Below, piece by piece: positions 26,293-35,721 of a stretch of DNA of 64,000 nt; positions within the stretch are counted from its first letter, which is position 1, and every line of letters starts with the position of its first letter. The notes beneath the pieces were generated by a model. That model saw only the letters and a list, made by a program, of their open reading frames with translations, was not told the DNA's origin and did not search any database. Made by a program: the position numbers and the translations under genes. The DNA is from JAXMAZ01 sp046350115. Its GTDB lineage: Bacteria; Planctomycetota; Planctomycetia; Gemmatales; Gemmataceae. The stretch lies in contig JAXMAZ010000004.1 of NCBI GenBank assembly GCA_046350115.1, positions 186,001-250,000 on the forward strand, written 5' to 3'.

Positions 26293-28932
26293 TCACTTCT
26301 TCCGCGACTCCAGGGCGCTCTCGATCTCGGCGACGGTGTCCTGCAGGTGGGCCTTGGTGGCCGGGTCCTTCACCTTCGGCAGCGCCTCGTTGATCTGCTT
26401 CTGCAAGTCCCGCAGGGCGACCCGGGCGACCGCCCGCAGCTCGCTGCTGCGGTCGGCCCCGCCGCCCAGGACGATCGTCCCGGACCGGGTCTGGATCACC
26501 TGCCCGCCGCCGGACTGCTGCGGCTGGAACTCGGCCTTCAGGATGTCCACGAACGTCCGCTGGGCGGTCCGCCGGAGCGGGTCACACTTCGGGGCGTCCG
26601 CGGTCAGCTCCTTGAACAGCCCGGCCTGCAGGTCGGCCACCAGCTCGGCCGCGGTGTACGCCTTCTCCGGCTCCTGCACCTCGGCGTCCAGCAGCCGGTT
26701 CAGCCGGGCGGCGGTCAGCAGCCCGCGGAGCAGTTGCTGCTGCTGGCTCATGATCCCGCTGGCCACCCCGCTGTAGCTGATCTGGTTGACCACCTTCGGG
26801 TCGATCAGCTTGGACGGGGTGGTGAACCCGGCGGCCAGCAGGAACTTGACCGCCGCCTGCTGCTTGTCCTTCGGCACCCGGACGAACTGGTCGGTCCCCC
26901 GGCCGGCCAGGGTGCGGTTCTCGACCACCCCGCCGACCTGCTTGGCCACCGCCGCCAGCCACCGGGCCCGGTGCCCGAGCAGCTCCCCGTAGGTCTCCCG
27001 CAGGAGGTCGAAGTTCTCCCCCTTCTCGGCCGTCGCGTCGACGATGTACCCCATCACCCGGTCCAGGTTCTTCAGCCCCAGCTCGGTCGCCTTCACCGGG
27101 TCGTTGCCGATGTTCTCGGTCAGCACCGTCGGGTCGACGACGGACACCGCGTCCTCCCCGCCGAACCGCAGGAACGGCTCCTTGATCTGCCGGGCGGCCC
27201 ACTCGTCCAGGGTCTTCTTCTCCCCCTCCGGGGTCTTCGCCCCGGGGACCGGCTTGTACCCCCACTCGATGGCGAAGAAGTCGTACGGGGCGAGCTTCGG
27301 GATCAGGTGCTTGGCCGGGATCTTGTCCTCCGGCTGGGCCACGTAGTTGTACCGGCCGTAGCTCATGATGCTGGCCACGTTCCCGTTCTTCTCGACGAAC
27401 TTCGGGTCCCGCAACTGGTCGATGCTGTACGCCTGGCTGGCCCGGTGGTTGTGCCGCAGCCCGAGGGTGTGCCCGACCTCGTGGGCGGCCACGTACCGGA
27501 TCAGCTCGCCGGTCAGCTCGTCGGGGAACGGCAGCTTGCGGGCCCGCTCGTCCTGGGCGCTACACTGGACGAAGTACCAGTGGTGGGTCAGCTTGACGAT
27601 GTCCTGCCAGAAGATGATGTGGGCGGAGATGATCTCCCCGCTCCGCGGGTCGTGGACGTGCGGCCCCATCGCATTGGCGACGGGGTCAGCGACCCAGCGG
27701 ATGACCGAGAACCGGGCGTCTTCCGGGTCGAAGTCCTTCGGCGGGTCCTTGCACACGATGGCGTTCTTGAACCCGGCCTTCTCGAACGCCGGCTGCCAGT
27801 CCTCCACCCCCTTCCGCAGGTACTCCCGCCACTTCTCCGGGATCTCCGGGGCCAGGTAGAAGGTGATCGGCTGCTCCACCTCGGACACGTCCGCCGACGG
27901 GTTCTTCTTGGTCAGCCGGAACCGGGTGATGAACTCCTTCTCGGTCGCCCACCCCTTCTTGTTCCCGTACTCCTCGAACCCCTCGGTGAAGTACCCGACC
28001 CGGGGGTCAAACAGCCGGCCCATCATCGGCTCGTCCGGCAGGGCCACCAGGCTGTAGTGGACGAGCGTCGTGGACACCGACGGGCTGCTGCCGCCGAAGC
28101 TCAGGCCGCCCCCGCCCAGCCCGCCGCCGAACCCGCCGCCCCGGAAGGTGAGCGTCACCCGGGCCTCGATGTTGGTCGGGAACGCCTTCACCTCGTTCAG
28201 GTACGACCGCTCGCTGTCGATGCTCCCGCCCATGACCGCCCGCCGGCCGCCGCTGTCCAGGCTGTCCTGCATGAACACCGGGGTGGCGGTGACGACCACC
28301 GACCGGTCCTTGCCCTCGGCCTCGACGGTGAACGTGCCGATGATCGGCTCGAACGTGACCGCGTCGACGGCCGCCTGGGTCATCTTGTCCCCGGCCCGCT
28401 TGTCGAACTGCACCTGGTACACCAGGATCTTGTTCTCCCGCCGCTCCAGCCGGATGAACTTGGTGCCCAGCTCCCGGCCCGGGTGGGACATCATGCCGCC
28501 CATCCCGCCGGCCGGCGCCTTGGCCAGCTCGGCCCGGATCATCATCAGCTTGCCCAGCCGGTCGGCCGGGATCTCGAACAGCACCTTGTCGCCGATCTGG
28601 TGGACGTCGAAGATCCCCTTCTGGGTCTTCGCCTCCTTGGTCACCACGTCGTCGTACTTCTTCAGCCCCTTCGGGGCTTCCTTCTTCAGCTTCGGGTCGA
28701 ACCCGACCGCCTTCTCGTCCTTCTTGGCGTCCTTCTTGTCGTCCTTCTTCTCCGGCTCCTTCTTCGGCTCTTCCTTCTTGGGTTCCTTCTTCGGCTCGTC
28801 CTTCTTGGGCGGGTCGTCCGGGGTGGTCGACGGCCGCGGGGGCGGGGCGGGTTCCGGCCCCTGGGCCAGGCCGTCGGTCAAACCGACAAGACCCGCCAGC
28901 CCCAGGGCGAGCAGCAGCGCGCGGGAGAACAT
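26293..28932 (-). CDS. Secreted zinc metalloprotease (metzincin-like, DUF5117/DUF4953 type)
   Basis: 879 residues. Signal peptide MFSRALLLALGLAGLVGLTD (residues 1-24), then a low-complexity Lys/Glu/Pro linker (KKDEPKKEPKKEEPKKEPEK) to about residue 75, then the domain KYDDVVTKEAKTQKGIFDVH. The active site AAHEVGHTLGLRHNHRASQA is HExxHxxGxxH plus an extra N-H, as in metzincins, with a Met-turn candidate NVASIMSYGRYNYV about 35 residues later. Family members are large planctomycete/Bacteroidetes proteases of unknown substrate. No partner gene. It faces the CarF gene tail-to-tail and is divergent from tdk. Confidence 0.88.
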   Translation of the reverse strand: MFSRALLLALGLAGLVGLTDGLAQGPEPAPPPRPSTTPDDPPKKDEPKKEPKKEEPKKEPEKKDDKKDAKKDEKAVGFDPKLKKEAPKGLKKYDDVVTKEAKTQKGIFDVHQIGDKVLFEIPADRLGKLMMIRAELAKAPAGGMGGMMSHPGRELGTKFIRLERRENKILVYQVQFDKRAGDKMTQAAVDAVTFEPIIGTFTVEAEGKDRSVVVTATPVFMQDSLDSGGRRAVMGGSIDSERSYLNEVKAFPTNIEARVTLTFRGGGFGGGLGGGGLSFGGSSPSVSTTLVHYSLVALPDEPMMGRLFDPRVGYFTEGFEEYGNKKGWATEKEFITRFRLTKKNPSADVSEVEQPITFYLAPEIPEKWREYLRKGVEDWQPAFEKAGFKNAIVCKDPPKDFDPEDARFSVIRWVADPVANAMGPHVHDPRSGEIISAHIIFWQDIVKLTHHWYFVQCSAQDERARKLPFPDELTGELIRYVAAHEVGHTLGLRHNHRASQAYSIDQLRDPKFVEKNGNVASIMSYGRYNYVAQPEDKIPAKHLIPKLAPYDFFAIEWGYKPVPGAKTPEGEKKTLDEWAARQIKEPFLRFGGEDAVSVVDPTVLTENIGNDPVKATELGLKNLDRVMGYIVDATAEKGENFDLLRETYGELLGHRARWLAAVAKQVGGVVENRTLAGRGTDQFVRVPKDKQQAAVKFLLAAGFTTPSKLIDPKVVNQISYSGVASGIMSQQQQLLRGLLTAARLNRLLDAEVQEPEKAYTAAELVADLQAGLFKELTADAPKCDPLRRTAQRTFVDILKAEFQPQQSGGGQVIQTRSGTIVLGGGADRSSELRAVARVALRDLQKQINEALPKVKDPATKAHLQDTVAEIESALESRKK

Positions 28933-29226
28933 CAGGGGAATCCTGCTAGGTCAGGAAAGGAAAACGGGCTGTGAGTTCTGTATAAACGAGGGAAGCACTT
29001 CCTGCCAAGGAAAACCGTCCGAAGATTCGGCCGGCGCAGGGTGGGTAAGGTGGTGCGGACGGCAGGGTTGGACCGACCGGTCCTCGGCCGACTGATGGGG
29101 TCGTGCCGGGTGTGCGTCCGCCGGCCGCCGGATTGCCGCCACCGACCCGCCGACCCTGCCCCCCGGACGGCCGATCTAACCCGCGGGGTCGGTACGTCCC
29201 GTCGGTCGGCCCGCACGGAGGCGGGG
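28933..29226. other. Divergent intergenic region (metalloprotease / tdk)
   Basis: 294 bases. The part nearest the protease start (about 28950-29010) is the least GC-rich, with ggaaaggaaaacggg and gttctgtataaacgaggg, where promoters for either gene could lie. No repeat or hairpin is obvious. The remainder is GC-rich with no gene I can support. Confidence 0.35.
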
Positions 29227-29823
29227 ATGGCGAAGCTGTATTTCTACTACTCGACCATGAACGCGGGGAAGTCCACGGCCCTGCTCCAGGCGGCCCACAA
29301 CTACGCCGAGCGGGGGCTGGCCACCCGGCTGTTCACCGCCCGGCTGGACGACCGGGCCGGCGGCCGGATCGCCTCCCGGATCGGCATCGCGGCCGACGCC
29401 GAGCGGTTCGACCCGGGGACCGACTTCTGGGACCGGCTGGCCGCCGCCCGGGTGAGCTGCGTGCTGGTGGACGAGGCCCAGTTCCTGGCCCCGGCCCAGG
29501 TCCGGCAGCTGGCCCGGCTGGTGGACGAGGCGAACGTCCCGGTCATGTGCTACGGGCTGCGGACCGACTTCCGCGGCGAGCTGTTCCCCGGCAGCGCCAC
29601 CCTGCTGGCGCTCGCCGACACCCTGACCGAGCTGAAGACCATCTGCTGCTGCGGGCGGAAGGCGACCATGGTGGTCCGGGTCGGCCCGGGCGGGGCGGTC
29701 GAGCGGTCCGGCGCCCAGGTCGAGGTGGGCGGGAACGACCGGTACGTGTCCCTGTGCCGCAAGCACTTCACCGAGGCCGTGCGGGCCGGCGCCTGCCCCG
29801 GGTGGCGGGCCGAGGCGGCGTGA
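29227..29823 (+). CDS. tdk: Thymidine kinase
   Basis: 198 residues from ATG 29227, preceded by GGAGGCGGGG; longer in-frame extensions have no homology. P-loop YYSTMNAGKSTALLQ (residues 6-20), switch motif VSCVLVDEAQFLAPAQVRQL, substrate-loop YGLRTDFRGELFPGSATLLA and zinc ligands in TICCCGRKAT and SLCRKHF identify type II thymidine kinase. It phosphorylates thymidine for salvage into dTTP. Length and motifs are normal. It ends 7 bases before the stop of the convergent DUF885 gene. Confidence 0.95.
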   Translation: MAKLYFYYSTMNAGKSTALLQAAHNYAERGLATRLFTARLDDRAGGRIASRIGIAADAERFDPGTDFWDRLAAARVSCVLVDEAQFLAPAQVRQLARLVDEANVPVMCYGLRTDFRGELFPGSATLLALADTLTELKTICCCGRKATMVVRVGPGGAVERSGAQVEVGGNDRYVSLCRKHFTEAVRAGACPGWRAEAA

Positions 29824-29829
29824 CCGGCC

Positions 29830-31956
29830 TCACGGGGCGGCCGGGGCGAGGGTGCGGGCCGGGGTGAAGTCCCGGGTCAGCGGCCGGTTCGTCAGGATCG
29901 CCCGCACCAGCTCCACCGGGATGCGGTTCTCCCGCAGGATAGCGTCGTGGAACGCCCGGTCGGTCATCTTCCCGGTGTCCACCAGCTCCTTCCGCAGCGC
30001 CCGGAACTGCATCGCCCCGACCAGGTAGGCCGCCTGGTACATCGGCCCGTACCCGCCGGCGAACGACCGCCGCACCTCGGCCTCGGCGTTCGCCGGCTCG
30101 AACCCGACCCGCTCGACCAACAGGTCGATGCACTGCCGCGGGGACAGCTTGCCCAGGTGGAAGCCGAACGAGAACATCACCCGGGCGCACCGGTGCATCC
30201 GCCAGACCAGGAACCCGACCCGGTCTTCGGGCGACTTCGCAAAGCCGCGGTCGTACAGCACCATCTCCCAGTACACCGCCCACCCCTCCAGCCAGAACGA
30301 GGTGCCGAGGGGGTTGCGGTGGGCGTTCTCCCGGACGTTCTGGAACATCTGCAGGTGGTGGCCGGGGATCAGCTCGTGGTGGACGGTGGCCCGGGAGAAG
30401 TGCGGGTTGTTCCCGCGGATGCTCTGCAGCTTGGCCGCGTGGGTCATGGTGTTCGTCGGGTACGAGACCGAGATCACCTCCCCGCCGGTGAAGAACGGGT
30501 TCACCAGTTGCCGCTCCGGGGTCATCATCTCCATCCGCCACGTCTCGGCGGCGATCGGCGGGACGGTGACGAGGCCGTTCGCCTTCAGGTATTCGATCGC
30601 CTCTTCAGCCAGGTCACGGATCAGCCGCGGCTGGCCGCCCGGCGGCACCGACCGACCCTTGACCACCTCGACGGCCTTCTTCCAGTCGTCCTCGTAGCCC
30701 ATCTCCCGGCTGGCCCGCTTGATCTCGGCCTCGCACCAGGCGAGTTCCTGTTTCGCCAGGTCGATGAGTTCCTCCGGGGTGTACGGGACCAGTTCGCCGG
30801 CGAGTTCGGCCAGCATCGCCTCCCGGCCGATGGGGCGGCCCGGGATGGTGGTGTCGTCCTTCGGCCGGGGCGGGGTGGGGGCGGCCTTGGCCCGCAGGTC
30901 GCGGAGTCGCCGGTCCCGCTCCAGGGTGGCGCGGAGCAGGACGTAATCGACCTGCCCGGCCCGGCTCAGCTTGTCGAAGTCGAGCTTCTCCAGGGCGGCC
31001 AGCCAGTCCGCCGGGGCACGGGTTTCGGCCGGCCCGCGTCGCCGTCCCCGCCCGCCGCCGGTGTACTGCTCGACCACCGGGATCAGTTCGCTCGGTTTGA
31101 CCGCGAGCATCGCCGCCAGGTCCGGGGCGTCGGACCGGCTGACCGGTCCGGCCCGCTCCGCATCGCCCCCACCCGGCCACCGCGCGACCTGCGGCCGGAC
31201 GGGCGCGGGCGGTGTGTCGGCCGGCAACTTGGCGGCGTGTTCCCGGAGGAACTTGGCGAACCCGTCGAGGGCGGCGTCGGCCGGCTTGTATGGCTGGGCG
31301 ACCCACCAGGTAAACAGCGGGTCGTACCCGTCATAAAACCCGTGCCATTTATGAACCGCCGCCCGCAGCTCAGCGGCCAGTTCCGCCGCCCGAGCAACAG
31401 TCGACCGGCTGTGCGTCTCGCGCAAAACCGCCCGCCTGGCGGCGTCGGCTTGGGCCGGCAGGTCGGCCAGCACTGCGGCCGCCGTCACCGGGTTGATCGA
31501 ATCTTTCCGCTCATGACTTTGCAACAGGCCGACGACCGGCATGGCGAACCCCAGGATCGACCGGGCGCGGTCGTCGGCCTCGCCGCGGGCGGCCAGCGCC
31601 TGCCCGTCCCCCTCGACCCGCGCCCGAAGGGCGGCCAACTCGTCCCGCTCGACTGGTGAAAGCCTAACCAGGTCAACGGCCTTCAGGGCGGTCAACCAGT
31701 CATCGGAGAACTTGGCCAGCCGGGCGGTCCCGACCGACAGCGGCACCGTGCGTGACCGGGTCAGGCTGCCGCGGTCGGCGTCGTACCGCCGGGCGACGGC
31801 GACGACTGGGCTGACCGGCTTCGCCACCAGCGCGGCCAGGTCCAGGGTTTCCACGGCCGGCCGCGGGGGCGGCAACCGCTCCGGCGGCTCGGCCCGAACC
31901 GACGCCGACAGGAGCAGTATGCCGGCGAGCCAGAACGCCGGTCGGGCGTAGAGCAT
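29830..31956 (-). CDS. DUF885 family metallopeptidase-like protein, exported
   Basis: 708 residues from ATG 31956. A signal peptide (MLYARPAFWLAGILLLSASV) precedes a helical domain. The zinc motif is RATVHHELIPGHHLQMFQNV (HExxxHH variant used by DUF885), followed by FWLEGWAVYWEMVLYDRG and a C-terminal block FAGGYGPMYQAAYLVGAMQF. DUF885 proteins resemble M3-like peptidases with an all-helical fold and are usually periplasmic; substrates are unknown. The middle (about residues 190-260) has a variable, charged stretch (PGGGDAERAGPVSRSDAPDL). The upstream in-frame extension to 32622 crosses two palindromic elements and lacks homology, so I reject it. Confidence 0.88.
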   Translation of the reverse strand: MLYARPAFWLAGILLLSASVRAEPPERLPPPRPAVETLDLAALVAKPVSPVVAVARRYDADRGSLTRSRTVPLSVGTARLAKFSDDWLTALKAVDLVRLSPVERDELAALRARVEGDGQALAARGEADDRARSILGFAMPVVGLLQSHERKDSINPVTAAAVLADLPAQADAARRAVLRETHSRSTVARAAELAAELRAAVHKWHGFYDGYDPLFTWWVAQPYKPADAALDGFAKFLREHAAKLPADTPPAPVRPQVARWPGGGDAERAGPVSRSDAPDLAAMLAVKPSELIPVVEQYTGGGRGRRRGPAETRAPADWLAALEKLDFDKLSRAGQVDYVLLRATLERDRRLRDLRAKAAPTPPRPKDDTTIPGRPIGREAMLAELAGELVPYTPEELIDLAKQELAWCEAEIKRASREMGYEDDWKKAVEVVKGRSVPPGGQPRLIRDLAEEAIEYLKANGLVTVPPIAAETWRMEMMTPERQLVNPFFTGGEVISVSYPTNTMTHAAKLQSIRGNNPHFSRATVHHELIPGHHLQMFQNVRENAHRNPLGTSFWLEGWAVYWEMVLYDRGFAKSPEDRVGFLVWRMHRCARVMFSFGFHLGKLSPRQCIDLLVERVGFEPANAEAEVRRSFAGGYGPMYQAAYLVGAMQFRALRKELVDTGKMTDRAFHDAILRENRIPVELVRAILTNRPLTRDFTPARTLAPAAP

Positions 31957-31982
31957 ATCCCATCTCCGGATGGCCGATCGGC

Positions 31983-32082
31983 GTAGGGCGGGTCCAGCCG
32001 GCTCTGCGGCGCCCGACCCGCCACGAACGGCAAGCGCGTCCGGCCCGGGCCGGCGGGCCTCGAAGACTCGGCACCGCCCTAC
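31983..32082. repeat. Palindromic element, GTAGGG family
   Basis: gtagggcgggtccagccg ... ctcgaagactcggcaccgccctac. The two arms are more diverged than in the RAYT flanks: the left has CGGGTC where the right has the complement of CGGTGCC, suggesting that halves of two subtypes are combined. It lies 9 bases from a tandem second copy. Confidence 0.82.
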
Positions 32083-32091
32083 GGGTCCGGT

Positions 32092-32193
32092 GTAGGGCGG
32101 TGCCGACGCTTTGGGAGGCCCGCCGGAGTGGCAAGCGGTTCCTGCCCGGGCCGGCGGGTCGGCGCGTCCAAAGCGACGCTTGACCCGCCCTAC
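32092..32193. repeat. Palindromic element, GTAGGG family
   Basis: gtagggcggtgccgacgctt, then tgggaggcccgccgg; the right side is gggtcggcgcgtccaaagcg and ends acccgccctac. Tandem with the previous copy in the upstream region of the lipid locus. Confidence 0.82.
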
Positions 32194-32427
32194 GCCGATC
32201 ACGCCCGCGATCAGTGTCCCCGTCCACTCGCATGGCCGCAACGAAGAATCCGACGAACTGCGGCGAGCGGACCCGGGTTGCCCGTCCAATGAAGGTGTCG
32301 CCGTGTCCCAACCCCTGCCTGCCGCCCGACCTGGGTCGGCCGGCGGGGGATTCAGGGTGTCCGTAATGCGGGTCGGACGTATACCGAAGTTTACGCCCAA
32401 CCGGTCCGTCCTCCGACCCGCCCACCG

Positions 32428-34074
32428 ATGACCCAGTCCGCCGGATCGCATCCCACCGTCCCGCCCGCCGGCTGGTGGCGGCCGGACGCTTCCGCCCCGA
32501 CCCGCGATCCGGCCGCCGCCCGCCGGCTGCTCGGGGACGTGCGGACGGCGGCCGTCATGGTCCAGGCTCCGGACGGCCCGGCGGTGGCCGTCGGTGGGAT
32601 GAGCACCCTCGGCGGGCTGCAACCGCCGGACGCCCTGCCGCTACTGGCGTACCTGCCGCCGCTGCCGCCGGAGTCGCTCGGCGACCCGGGGTTTCGGGCC
32701 GCCCACGGGGTGCGGTTCGCCTACATGGCCGGGGCGATGGCCAACGGGATCGCCTCGGCCGACATCGTGCTCGCGATGGCGAAGGCCGGGATGCTCGGCA
32801 GCTTCGGGGCGGCCGGGTTGTCCGTGGACCGGGTGACGGCGGCCATTGACCGCATCCAGACGGAAGCCGCGGGGCCGTACTGCTTCAACCTGATCCACTC
32901 GCCGAACGAACCGGCCCACGAGGCGGCGGTTTGTGACCTATATTTGCGGCGGGGCGTGAAGCTGGTTGAGGCGTCCGCCTATCTGGATTTGACCCCAGCC
33001 GTGGTGCGGTATCGGCTCGCCGGGCTGACCCGCGGGCCGGACGGCCGAGTAGCCCCCCGCAATCGGGTCATCGCCAAGGTGAGCCGGGTGGAGGTGGCGA
33101 CCCGGTTCCTCTCCCCGCCGCCGGCCCGGCTGGTTCAGGAGCTGATCGCGGCCGGGCAGGTGACGGCCGAACAGGCGGAGCTGGCGAAGGCCGTGCCGAT
33201 GTGCGACGACCTGACCGCCGAGGCGGACAGCGGCGGGCACACCGACAACCGCCCCGCGATCACCCTGCTGCCGACGCTGCTCGCCCTGCGGGACCGGCTG
33301 CAGCGGCAGTTCAACTACCCCGAGCCGGTGCGGGTCGGGCTGGCCGGCGGGATCGCCACCCCGGCCGGGGTGGCGGCGGCGTTCAGCATGGGGGCGGCCT
33401 ACGTCGTCACCGGGTCGGTCAACCAGGCGTGCGTCGAGAGCGGGTCGAGTGACCCGGTCCGCAAGATGCTCGCCGAGGCCGGTCAGGCAGACGTGGCGAT
33501 GGCCCCGGCGGCGGACATGTTCGAGATGGGGGTCAAGGTACAGGTGCTCAAACGGGGCACCATGTTCGCCATGCGGGCGGCCAAGCTGTACGAGCTGTAC
33601 CGGGCGTACCCCTCCTGGGAAGCGGTCCCGGCGGCCGAGCGGGCGACCGTCGAGAAGACACTTTTGAAGGACAGCTTCGAGAACGTGTGGGCCGGCACCC
33701 GGGAGTTCTGGGCCAAGCGCGACCCGACCCAGTTGCCGAAGGCGGACGCCGACCCGAAGCTCCGCATGGCCCTGGTGTTCCGCTGGTATCTGGGGCTGAG
33801 CAGCCGGTGGGCGAACGCCGGCGACCCGGCCCGGTTGCTCGACTACCAGGTGTGGTGCGGGCCGGCGATGGGGGCGTTCAACGAGTGGGCCAAAGGCTCG
33901 TTCCTGGAGCAGCCGGCCAACCGGGACGTGGTGACGGTCGGCCGCAACCTGCTGTACGGGGCGTGCGTCCACCTGCGGCGACAGGCGGCGGCGCAACAAG
34001 GCGTCAGCCTGCCGGGCGACTGGTTCCCGAGCGGGCCGCTGACACCGGACGAGTTGGAACGGGTGGCGGGTTGA
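32428..34074 (+). CDS. pfaD: PfaD-type enoyl reductase of PUFA/polyketide synthase
   Basis: 548 residues from ATG 32428. The protein has the nitronate-monooxygenase-like TIM barrel of PfaD: AYMAGAMANGIASADIVLAM, AKAGMLGSFGAAGLSVDRVT, PYCFNLIHSPNEPAHE, TAEADSGGHTDNRPAITLLP (FMN/substrate His region), VRVGLAGGIATPAGVAAAFS, GAAYVVTGSVNQACVESGSS, plus the C-terminal QVWCGPAMGAFNEWAKGSFL block special to PfaD. It is the stand-alone enoyl reductase in PUFA synthases (Pfa1 in myxobacteria). It begins the locus; its stop (34072-34074) abuts a 24-bp perfect hairpin that separates it from the KS gene. Confidence 0.92.
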   Translation: MTQSAGSHPTVPPAGWWRPDASAPTRDPAAARRLLGDVRTAAVMVQAPDGPAVAVGGMSTLGGLQPPDALPLLAYLPPLPPESLGDPGFRAAHGVRFAYMAGAMANGIASADIVLAMAKAGMLGSFGAAGLSVDRVTAAIDRIQTEAAGPYCFNLIHSPNEPAHEAAVCDLYLRRGVKLVEASAYLDLTPAVVRYRLAGLTRGPDGRVAPRNRVIAKVSRVEVATRFLSPPPARLVQELIAAGQVTAEQAELAKAVPMCDDLTAEADSGGHTDNRPAITLLPTLLALRDRLQRQFNYPEPVRVGLAGGIATPAGVAAAFSMGAAYVVTGSVNQACVESGSSDPVRKMLAEAGQADVAMAPAADMFEMGVKVQVLKRGTMFAMRAAKLYELYRAYPSWEAVPAAERATVEKTLLKDSFENVWAGTREFWAKRDPTQLPKADADPKLRMALVFRWYLGLSSRWANAGDPARLLDYQVWCGPAMGAFNEWAKGSFLEQPANRDVVTVGRNLLYGACVHLRRQAAAQQGVSLPGDWFPSGPLTPDELERVAG

Positions 34075-34076
34075 AC

Positions 34077-34100
34077 GCCCACGGACGATCGTCCGTGGGC
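34077..34100. repeat. Hairpin of the AAAGCCCACGGACGATC family at a gene junction
   Basis: Perfect 24-bp palindrome with half gcccacggacga, followed by tttgggggag, which serves as the ribosome site region for the TTG start at 34115. The same palindrome is at 53503-53532 between oleC and oleD, and a GC-shifted variant at 42046-42077 before the Pfa3-like gene. All three copies lie immediately upstream of a gene in the same locus. Confidence 0.9.
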
Positions 34101-34455
34101 TTTGGGGGAGCGCGTTGAGCACGAAATCCGAACCGCTGGCGATCGTCGGCATCGGCTGCCTGTTCCCGAAGGCGGACGGCCTCGGCGGGTACTGGGCGAA
34201 CGTCAAGAACGGGGTGGACGGCATCACCGAGGTGCCGGACACCCACTGGAACCCGGCCGACTACTTCGACCCGGACCCGAAGCGGCCGGACATGACCTAC
34301 GCCCGCCGCGGCGGGTTCCTGACCCCGGTGGCGTTCAACCCGCTGGAGTTCGGCATCGCCCCCCGCGACCTGGAGGCGACCGACACCTCGCAACTGCTCG
34401 GGCTGGTGGCCGCCAAGCAGGCAACGACGGATGCCGGAATCGTGTTCAACGATCC

Positions 34456-34531
34456 GGCGAGCGGGGAGCGTCAGCCCCCTGTTGGAGCGCTGGCGGGGCG
34501 CTCCAACAGGGGGCTGACGCCCCCGCTCGCC
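34456..34531. repeat. Palindromic element, GGCGAGCGGGG family, copy 2, inside KS domain
   Basis: Left arm ggcgagcggggagcgtcagc, then cccctgttggagcg; right arm cgctccaacagggggctgac, then gcccccgctcgcc. It interrupts the KS reading frame and is followed within about 20 bases by KS sequence in a different frame. Confidence 0.92.
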
Positions 34532-35289
34532 CAAACAACCCGTCAGCCGCGATCGTGTCTCGGTCATTCTTGGCGTCACCGGCACCCTGGAGCTGGTCAT
34601 CCCGCTCGGCGCCCGGCTCGGCCACCCGAAGTGGAAGCAGGCGATGAAGGACGCCGGCGTCCCGGACGACGCCATCGAGGACGCGTCGAAGCGGATCGCC
34701 GACAGCTACGTGCCGTGGCAGGAGAACAGCTTCCCCGGCCTGCTCGGCAACGTGGTCGCCGGCCGGATCGCCAACCGGCTCGACCTGGGCGGCACCAACT
34801 GCGTCGTCGACGCCGCGTGCGCCTCCTCGCTGAGCGCCGTCCACCTGGCCGCCCTGGAGTTGCAGGCCGGGCGGTCGGACGTGGTCGTCACCGGCGGGGT
34901 GGACACGTTCAACGACATCTTCATGTACATGTGCTTCAGCAAGACCCCGGCCCTGTCGCCGACCGGGGACGCGAAGCCGTTCGCCGCCGACGGGGACGGG
35001 ACCATCCTCGGCGAAGGCCTCGGGATGGTGGTGCTGAAGCGGCTGGCCGACGCCGAGCGGGACGGGGACACCGTCTACGCGGTGCTCAAGGGGATCGGGT
35101 CGTCCAGCGACGGCAAGGGGAACGCGATCTACGCCCCGAGCGCGGCCGGGCAGAAGAAGGCGTTGAAGACCGCCTACGAGCTGGCCGGCGTCACCCCGGA
35201 CACGATCGAGCTGGTGGAGGCCCACGGCACCGGCACCAAGGTCGGGGACACGGTCGAGGCGACGGCGCTGGCGGAGGTCTATTCCCCGT

Positions 35290-35332
35290 TTAGCCGCGAG
35301 GCGGAGTACTCGGAGCCGAGCGCGGCCGGGCA
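35290..35332 (+). repeat. Half element of the TTAGCCGCGAGGCGGAG family, in frame inside KS
   Basis: ttagccgcgaggcggag ... ggagccgagcgcgg matches the left arm of the 16860-16982 palindrome; no right arm follows. It is read as FSREAEYSEPSAAG within the KS domain and keeps the frame. Confidence 0.75.
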
Positions 35333-35721
35333 CCGGCTCCCGTGGTGCGCCGTCGGCTCGGTCAAGTCGCAGATCGGCCACACCAAGGCGGCGGCCGGGG
35401 CGGCGTCACTCATCAAGGCGGCGCTGGCCCTCTACTACAAGGTGCTGCCGCCGACCCTGAAGGTGGCCCAACCGGTCGAGCCGTTCCGGGCCGAAGGCTC
35501 CCCGTTCTACGTCAACACCGAGAAGCGGCCGTGGCTGCCCCGGCCCGGCCACCCGCGGCGGGCCGCCCTGTCCGCGTTCGGGTTCGGCGGCAGCAACTTT
35601 CACGCGGTCCTCGAGGAGCACCGGCCGGCCAAGCGGGAGGTGGACTGGGACGGGAGCGTCGAGATCTGGGCGGCCAGCGGGGCGACGGTCGAGGCGGTTG
35701 TCGCCCAGTTGGACACGGCTC

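Larger units (their letters stand above)
31957..32427. other. Divergent intergenic region with two palindromes, upstream of the lipid locus
   Basis: 470 bases between DUF885 (minus) and the PfaD-type gene (plus). Two GTAGGG-family palindromes occupy 31983-32193. The rest, 32194-32427, should hold the promoter of the whole pfa-ole run. A relatively AT-containing segment lies around 32360-32400 (tgtccgtaatg ... gtataccgaagtttacg), which I offer only as a weak promoter candidate. Confidence 0.4.

Noticed and set aside
26251..28974. A 907-residue plus-strand open frame opposite the metalloprotease
   Set aside because: No recognisable domain; the minus frame carries the signal peptide and HExxHxxGLRH site.
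31957..32622. N-terminal extension of the DUF885 gene
   Set aside because: It crosses two palindromic elements, lacks homology, and would bury the obvious signal peptide starting at 31956.
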